Of a DNA stretch of 6,719 nt, positions 6,257-6,719 are shown piece after piece. The translations under genes were made by a program, and so were the position numbers. Position 1 is the first letter of the stretch; each line of letters opens with the position of its first letter. The notes beneath the pieces were generated by a model. That model searched no databases and was not told the DNA's origin. It saw only the letters and a program-made list of their open reading frames with translations. The stretch spans positions 1 to 6,719 of the forward strand of contig JAKAPV010000071.1 in assembly GCA_021806845.1 (NCBI GenBank), read 5' to 3'. This stretch comes from Bacillota bacterium (GTDB lineage: Bacteria > Bacillota > Sulfobacillia > JAJZYS01 > JAJYTV01).

Positions 6257-6262
6257 CGAAGC

Positions 6263-6295
6263 ATTGTACCTGGGTGCAGGTCGGGCACCGACCCA
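6263..6295 (-). promoter_or_regulatory. Possible transporter promoter: -10 box TACAAT with adjacent dyad operator
   Basis: On the - strand TACAAT (6268-6263) is a good -10 match. At the -35 distance there is only TCGGTG, a poor match. The same place holds the perfect inverted repeat GGTCGG-TGC-CCGACC (6293-6279), flanked by TGGGT/ACCCA arms (6271-6275 and 6291-6295). A weak -35 overlapped by a dyad suits a promoter controlled by a DNA-binding regulator, but no regulator gene is adjacent. Confidence 0.35.
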
Positions 6296-6304
6296 AGGGA
6301 CAAT

Positions 6305-6381
6305 CTGGCAAGCGCGCGACCTGCAGTCGAGGCCCGCAACAGCTTTCCCGGCACGATTTGCGCCAGAGCATCGCTTGCCAG
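6305..6381. repeat. Ten-base inverted repeat pair flanking a 57-base spacer
   Basis: CTGGCAAGCG (6305-6314) is matched exactly by CGCTTGCCAG (6372-6381). The pair lies between the divergent transporter and ytfJ genes. It could be two operator half-sites or arms of a long stem, but a 10-base match at this distance is not far from chance in a window of this size. The rest of the intergenic region up to 6452 shows TTGCCA at 6375-6380 without a convincing -10 box, and nothing else I can support. Confidence 0.3.
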
Positions 6382-6452
6382 TTAAACCAGATGACCTCAG
6401 GAGTACGGGCCTTGCGAGGTGTGCATCCCTAAGCCGAGGGGGCGGTTTGCGG

Positions 6453-6719
6453 ATGGCTGAGCACCCGATTCAGGGCCTGATGAAGACAGCTATGGAGAGT
6501 ATAAAGGACATGATCGACGTCAACACCGTGATCGGCGAGGCGGTCGAAACGCAGAACGGTGGCGTGATCATTCCGGTCTCACGCGTCAGTTTCGGCTTCG
6601 CGGCCGGCGGCGGCGAGTACGGGGCGGCGACGGGCAAGCGCGAGTCGGACGGCGTGCGCGAAGAGGCCTTGCCGTTCGGTGGCGGCTCCGGTGCGGGAGT
6701 TTCGGTGCAGCCAGATCGG
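6453..6719 (+). CDS. ytfJ: YtfJ/GerW-family spore protein, N-terminal 89 codons (3' truncated by window)
   Basis: The frame starts at ATG 6453, with GAGGGGG about 10 bases before it, and runs off the right edge. The opening HPIQGLMKTAMESIKDMIDV followed by NTVIGEAVET, then GVIIPVSRVSFGFAAGGGEYG and a glycine-rich stretch near residues 75-83, is the signature of the YtfJ/GerW family. In Bacillus and Clostridium this family is made during sporulation. It was first linked to germination, and that role has since been questioned. Its presence is the main evidence that the host forms spores. I saw no convincing forespore sigma-factor promoter in the 260 bases upstream. Alternative starts are unlikely because the conserved N-terminus begins right here. 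Confidence 0.92.
   Translation, partial: MAEHPIQGLMKTAMESIKDMIDVNTVIGEAVETQNGGVIIPVSRVSFGFAAGGGEYGAATGKRESDGVREEALPFGGGSGAGVSVQPDR

Noticed and set aside
5075..6385. Long + strand ORF of 436 codons
   Set aside because: It is antisense to the MFS gene, with a highly charged low-complexity composition and no domain; typical shadow frame.

Overview
The window is GC-rich bacterial DNA. The best clue to the host is the truncated gene at the right edge, whose N-terminus matches the YtfJ/GerW spore-protein family. This points to a GC-rich, spore-forming member of the Bacillota, or a relative. I cannot name the genus. TGA serves as a normal stop in three genes here, so the standard code applies, with one exception described below.

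Left part, + strand: the last 74 codons of an iron-containing alcohol dehydrogenase (2-226). Next comes a tightly coupled two-component pair: a LytS-type histidine kinase that has a GAF domain but no membrane domain (276-1385), overlapping by one base a LytTR-type response regulator (1385-2119). A predicted lipoprotein with a beta-propeller made of NHL/PQQ-like repeats follows (2192-3295), then a VOC-GNAT fusion protein (3357-4292). A perfect 28-base palindrome (4296-4323) lies between the convergent gene groups and probably terminates transcription on both strands.

Right part, - strand: an MFS transporter (6190-4949) and, 88 bases downstream on the same strand, an AhpD-like peroxidase-type gene (4860-4330). 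This second gene is the most important find. Its frame is interrupted by one TGA exactly where the second Cys of the CxxC redox motif belongs, giving C-R-Y-U-x-x-x-H. Immediately downstream the mRNA can form a perfect 8-bp hairpin with a GUU loop, 20 nt after the UGA, which fits the bacterial SECIS rules. I read it as one 176-residue selenoprotein that conventional gene calling would split in two or label a pseudogene.

Farthest right, a divergent intergenic region (6191-6452) holds the transporter's leader, with a strong hairpin and a dyad next to a possible -10 box. The partial ytfJ/gerW gene (6453-6719, + strand) follows. Apart from the kinase-regulator pair and the probable transporter-selenoprotein transcript, the genes show no obvious common pathway.
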